Source: Crotalaria pallida
Taxonomy: Eukaryota; Streptophyta; Magnoliopsida; Fabales; Fabaceae
Length of the DNA stretch: 64,000 nucleotides
NCBI GenBank assembly: GCA_037953625.1
Contig: CM075651.1
Location: 62,172,501-62,236,500, forward strand
Direction of reading: 5' to 3'
The notes beneath the pieces are model-generated. The model had not been told where the DNA came from. It did not search any database and was given only the letters and a program-made list of their open reading frames with translations. The position numbers were made by a program, and so were the translations under genes. Within the stretch, counting starts at the first letter, position 1, and each line of letters begins with the position of its first letter. This document shows positions 60,038 through 64,000 of this stretch, piece by piece.

Positions 60038-60057
60038 ATAACTCTGGATTGAGTTAT
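60038..60057 (+). other. Leader hairpin of element E
   Basis: Perfect 7-bp stem ATAACTC (60038-60044) / GAGTTAT (60051-60057), 6-nt loop TGGATT, about 54 nt past the PBS. Shares the ACTC...GAGT loop-side arms of A, B and C with a flipped pair. Confidence 0.6.
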
Positions 60058-60151
60058 GAGTAGATTAGGACTAAGTCAGTAGGATGTAATATATATATAT
60101 ATTGTTGTTTTAAATATAATTGTTATCTTTGATGAATAGCATAACGTACTA

Positions 60152-60474
60152 ATGGCCTCAAGAAACGCTCACCATACCGACGAATCCCTCGATCGTATCA
60201 CTGCGATCTTGGAGCATTTGGCTAATAGGCAAGCTGTTGGTCCGTCCGAGTTCAAGGGACTAGCTGATTATAGGAAGTGTGACCCTCCAAAGTTTCACGG
60301 TGGAGCTAACCCTGAGGAGGCGCAAATCTGGATTCAGGAGCTGGAAAAGATATTTCAGACAATTCCATGTGATGAGGAATAGAAAGTTACCTACGCTGCT
60401 TATGTCCTGGTGGGTCCCGCAGACAACTGGTGGAAGTACACAAAGCAAAATTTGGAACATGAGCATAGGCAGAT
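60152..60474 (+). pseudogene. gag: Gag of element E, N-terminal part
   Basis: Starts MASRNAHHTDESLDRI, like other gag proteins here, then ADYRKCDPPKFHGGANPEEAQIWIQ, LEKIFQ. A UAG at 60380-60382 follows CDEE where a glutamine is expected (CAG to TAG); the same frame continues with KVTYAAYVLVGPADNWWKY up to the inserted solo LTR. Most similar to D's gag. The start was chosen as the first ATG after the leader. Confidence 0.85.
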
Positions 60475-60920
60475 TGTAACACCCTTATTTTATATACAAA
60501 ATAATAAGTAAAAGTCTTTATTCAAAATAGTGTATTTAAAAATTTTCTTTCACAAATCAAGTCTTGAAAATTAGTATTGCGCATCCATTTACAATATAGA
60601 TAGCATAACTATCGTTCCTTCTTTCCAGTCATCCGCTACGCCACTCTGATCGATACGCTCCTTAGCAAACACCTAAAATTTTAACCACATAAGGGTGAGA
60701 CCTTTTCACAACACAGTGGATTATAAGATAGTAAAAAGGCATATAATAAAAAACTCAAGCATCATAATCAAACCAAGCCATGAATAACGAAATGCTTCCC
60801 GTTCCCTTTTCCAAAAACATTTTCATTTCTATTCTTAGTTCTCTGAGTTATTTCTACATTCTCTTTTCTTTCCTTTTTTCTCCTTCTCTTCCATTAAATT
60901 CACATTTCTCTTTCCTTTTG

Positions 60921-61310
60921 TCCCGGTCACGACTTACTGCGTCCGCACTCACGTGCAGGTCACGTCTTACTGCATCCGGATATATTTCTCTTTCATCTTA
61001 TCCCGGTCACGACCTACTACGTCCGCACTCACGTGCAGGTCACGTCTTACTGCGTCCGGATATATTACTCTTTCATTTTGTCCCGGTCACGACCTACTGC
61101 GTCCGCACTCACGTGCAGGTCACGTCTTACTGCGTCCGGATATATTACTCTTTCATTTTGTCCCGGTCACGACCTACTGCGTCCGCACTCACGTGCAGGC
61201 CACGTCTTACTGCGTCCGGATATATTACTCTTTCATTTTGTCCCGGTCACGACCTACTGCGTCCGCACTCACGTGCAGGTCACGTCTTACTGCGTCCGAG
61301 TACATTTCTC
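60921..61310 (+). repeat. 80-bp tandem array in solo LTR G2
   Basis: Nearly five copies with exact 80-base spacing (starts 60921, 61001, 61081, 61161, 61241), each containing TCCCGGTCACGACCTACTGC and a second half CACGTCTTACTGCGTCCGG. Because 80 is not a multiple of 3, it yields long open frames in all three plus frames; these are not genes. Related two-copy version in A's LTR at 17188-17335. Confidence 0.92.
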
Positions 61311-62820
61311 TTTCCTGGTTTATAACTACATCTCTTCTCAATCATATTTAAAGTACATTTTTCCAATAGACCACAACAATAAACACTCATAGTGAAATTG
61401 TCTCAGGTTACACATATATTCACAATTTCACGAGTCACACCTATTTTATCCAATTATCACAATTAAGCATGTATTCCACATATCACAATTTAATCTTATA
61501 CTTCAATTAACACAAATCAAGCATGTTATTAATATCATCACTATTTTCCTTAATTAACAAATTCCATCGCCAATAACCAAAACAAATCATAGATTGCTAT
61601 AATTTTTCCCCAACTAATACTCGTACTATTCGTTGGCGCTTAGAATCATTTTTAGGTAGTTTCAATAAACATGTTCATCCTTAACTAAGAAATTATAATA
61701 CTCTTATCATTCGAACATTCATGTAATTTACTCATGTTTCATTAATCATTCCATCACAAAGTGTACCTAACAATATCTCAAAAAGCAACAGATATCACAA
61801 GTCAATCGACATACTCAGGTATGTCTCAGAGTGCTGTAAAATAAGTCATTTCCCTAAGGTTCTTCGCTTCCTACTTTAATATTAATAAAAATAAAATCTA
61901 ACATAAACCATTTAATTAATATAAAATTAACCATTAACATACTAATCACCCCTAAATCAATTTTAATTCAACACCATTTTGCAACCCACAACCCGGTCTA
62001 AGTATTAAACTTAAATCCTATTATACACCCTAACTATCCCTAATCCAAAGTGTGGAGAAGAGACTCCCCTTACCTCAACCGGCGAATCAAAAGAGAGAAC
62101 CTTGACCCGAGGCTCCAAACTCCGCACCGATTAACGCTGAAGCTCGCCGACGAGATGGGGCGGTGATCCTAGAAGCATTTTTAGTGACCGAGAGAAAGAC
62201 CGAGTCGGTTTCGGTCGGGGTCGGTGAAAGTTGCATGTCGGTGGCCCGTGACGGTTGATTTCCTCCTACCCCGGTGATGCCGAAGCCGCCGAGAGGAGAG
62301 AGAGAAAGGGAGGGCTTGATGAGAGTCCTTGATGCTTGAACTCCATGGCCAAGATGGAAGAGATTGGAGCTTGGTGATTTGGTTGAGGGTTTGGGTTTTG
62401 GCTTTATTATTGATGAAAGGAAGAAGAGTGGCGATGGAAGTGGTGCACCCATAGAGAGAGAGGCGCCGAAGGTGGAAGAGGGAGGGATGGAGCTCCCACC
62501 ATTTTCACGGGCTTGGAGCTATGGGGTATAGTGCTTGATTGATGATTAAGGGAAGAGGGTGGTGATGATGCTTGCCTTAGACTGAGAGAGAGAGAGAGAG
62601 CCACGGTTGGAGTTGGGAGGAGAGGAAGATGGTGCCTTGGTGCTTCATGTGTGTGGGTATAACAAAGAAGAAGGTTTGCATTATGAGGTGGGAGGGCTTC
62701 TTCAACAAGCCACAACTTGTGGCTCACAAGGTGTCACACACCACTTTATCGCACCAGCTAGCAGCTCCCGCGCGCCTGGGAGCGTTTCTTACTGAATTAC
62801 GCACCAACTTATGCCCCGAT

Positions 62821-62880
62821 GCGCCTGGGCGTGCCCCGGTGCGCCTGGGCGTGCCCCGGTGCGCCTGGGCGTGCCCCGGG
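62821..62880 (+). repeat. 20-bp tandem array in solo LTR G2
   Basis: Three copies of GCGCCTGGGCGTGCCCCGGT at 62821, 62841 and 62861, with one change at the end of the last. GC-rich in an AT-rich LTR. About 365-425 nt into the LTR in sense direction, the place where A has CGCCTGGGCG sites and B has CGCTTAAGCG sites. Confidence 0.9.
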
Positions 62881-63245
62881 GGGTCCCGACTTCAAATCGC
62901 CATAACTTCTTCGATAACCGTTGGATCTTGCTCAAATTTTGACACAACCTTCCTAACACCCTAGACTTCACACCCAACGGTGGGAATTGGGTTTAAAGCT
63001 ATGGATATTTTATTCCTAATTTTCTTGCACCGGATGGTTTCTAACACTTAAAACTCTGATTTAAGTCCCGATTTCACTTCTATAATTCTACTTCTTGTTA
63101 CTGATGCACCCTACCCAACCCCTAGAACATAAAATTACTAATCACCCTGCTCCCAAAATTTTTTAAGCAGTTAATCTACCTATTCTCTACACTATAAACC
63201 TATTAATTCATTAATTAGGTTTGGAATTAAATTAGTGATGTTACA

Positions 63246-63671
63246 CAGATCACTTGGGGCGTTTTCGTGGAGAAATTCTATGAGAAGTTCTTCCCTGAAG
63301 ATATAAGAAACAAGAAAGAGATCGAATTCCTGGAGCTGAAACAGGGAACCATGACTGTTGGTGAATATGCTACGAAGTTTGAGGAGCTAATGAAGTACTC
63401 TCCATACTTCACTCTTCGCCCCGACGAGAATGCTAAGTGCGTTCGTTTTGAGAATGGTTTAAGGTCGGATATTAAGCCATTCATAAGTGGACAATGCATC
63501 CGACACTTCGCAACTTTGGTGCAACGTTGTCGTATCACCGAAGATGACCTCAAGGCAAAAATGGTGTATGAGCGACAGCAGCAAAGTCAGCAAAATTATG
63601 GTCCCCACCGTAATCGCGAAAAGAATAACCGTCACCATAATGACCACTACAAGAGTCCCTACGATAAGAAG
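63246..63671 (+). pseudogene. gag: Gag of element E, middle part
   Basis: Continues gag after G2 in the same frame: ITWGVFVEKFYEKFFPEDIRNKKE, MTVGEYATKFEELMKYSPYF, CVRFENGLRSDIKPF and a basic stretch. It stops short of the CCHC knuckle because LTR H begins at 63672. Corresponds to WNTFVEKFFERYFPEDIRRKKE of element D. Confidence 0.88.
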
Positions 63672-64000
63672 TGTAACACCCCAAAAATTTTAATCCTGGA
63701 TTAATGGAATATCAATTATAAAGTTTATTATAATTAATTATTTCTACTTTAATTTTTTGGCTAAAACCTGTGTTTATATTGTGGAATTTATTTGGTAAGT
63801 CTATTTATGCATAAAATTAAATATTTTGGCATATTAGTCCCTGAGTTGGGACCTAGAAGCAATTATAGGAAAGATTTTGGAGGGAATGTAAATAAAATAA
63901 ATATTTTTCAAAAACTGGGCAAAATACTCAAGTATTATTTTGAATACTCGAGTATTCTGGTCAGTGTTGCACGAGTTAGTGCGTTTGGTGAGTCACCATC
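63672..64000 (+). mobile_element. Start of LTR H inserted in E gag, cut by the window end
   Basis: Begins TGTAACACCCC after AGAAG (63667-63671, possible left target duplication). Includes one ACTCGAGT (63946-63953) and one ACTCAAGT (63926-63933), 255-280 nt into the LTR, so it is probably a relative of the E LTR in the same orientation. Confidence 0.65.

Larger units (their letters stand above)
60475..63245 (-). mobile_element. Solo LTR G2 inserted in E gag
   Basis: 2,771 bp from TGTAACACCC to GTGATGTTACA, flanked by the perfect 5-bp duplication CAGAT (60470-60474 and 63246-63250). No PBS, polypurine tract or coding interior, so it is a solo LTR left by recombination. Minus orientation is inferred from similarity to the LTRs of A and B. 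It holds an 80-bp tandem array, a 20-bp tandem array and the inverted repeat ACCGTTGGAT (62917-62926) / ACCCAACGGT (62972-62981). Confidence 0.92.

Noticed and set aside
60780..61392. Three overlapping plus-strand open frames of 119-181 residues
   Set aside because: They are produced by the 80-bp tandem array, whose period is not a multiple of three, so one unit is read in all three frames. No start context, domain or codon signal.

Overview
This window is eukaryotic, almost certainly a flowering-plant repeat-rich region. The evidence is a Sirevirus-type Ty1/copia element, several Ty3/gypsy elements with chromodomain integrases (Tekay-like), a plant L1-type LINE, and primer binding sites that all match initiator-tRNA-Met (TGGTATCAGAGC). 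I find no host protein gene, tRNA or rRNA gene. The species cannot be fixed from the sequence; a eudicot, possibly a legume, is a guess. Nearly all real coding sequence belongs to transposable elements and most of it is broken. Letters A to H below are my own labels.

Layout: 1-4371 is a decayed Sirevirus copia element (LTR end, PBS, gag, protease, integrase, most of RT), cut off at 4372. 4372-13011 is a pile of long-LTR fragments: F1 (4372-7443), G1 (7444-9417) and F3 (9418-13011, opposite orientation to F1). 13012-47207 is a set of nested minus-strand Ty3/gypsy elements. Element A carries only gag. In its 5' LTR sits B (18136-46411, target duplication ATTTG). In B's 5' LTR sits C (25674-44175, duplication ATATA), which has no coding capacity. 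In C's 5' LTR sits D (31291-41615, duplication CTACC), a full gag-pol element. 47208-52480 is another long F-type LTR (F2). 52481-53416 is unassigned AT-rich DNA. About 53441-57300 is a 5'-truncated minus-strand LINE holding a 1,051-bp solo LTR (53798-54848, duplication ATGAC). 57347 to the window end is a plus-strand Ty3/gypsy element E: 5' LTR, PBS and gag. Its gag is split by a solo LTR G2 (60475-63245, duplication CAGAT) and again at 63672 by the start of LTR H.

How the parts relate: B and D once encoded gag, protease, RT, RNase H, integrase and a chromodomain. A (gag only) and C (nothing) keep the same class of cis signals as B: tRNA-Met PBS, a leader hairpin about 50-60 nt past the PBS, a polypurine tract and a hairpin beside it. 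This suggests they were copied by proteins supplied in trans. The two LTRs of B, C and D each look about 99 % identical by eye, so these insertions are fairly young.

The most interesting signals are RNA-scale and LTR-scale patterns rather than genes. They are a leader hairpin kept by compensating changes in A, B, C and E; a perfect stem with a GNRA-type loop beside the polypurine tract in A, B, C and D; and clusters of short self-complementary motifs, different in each LTR family but in similar LTR positions. Identity values and structures are by eye, not computed.
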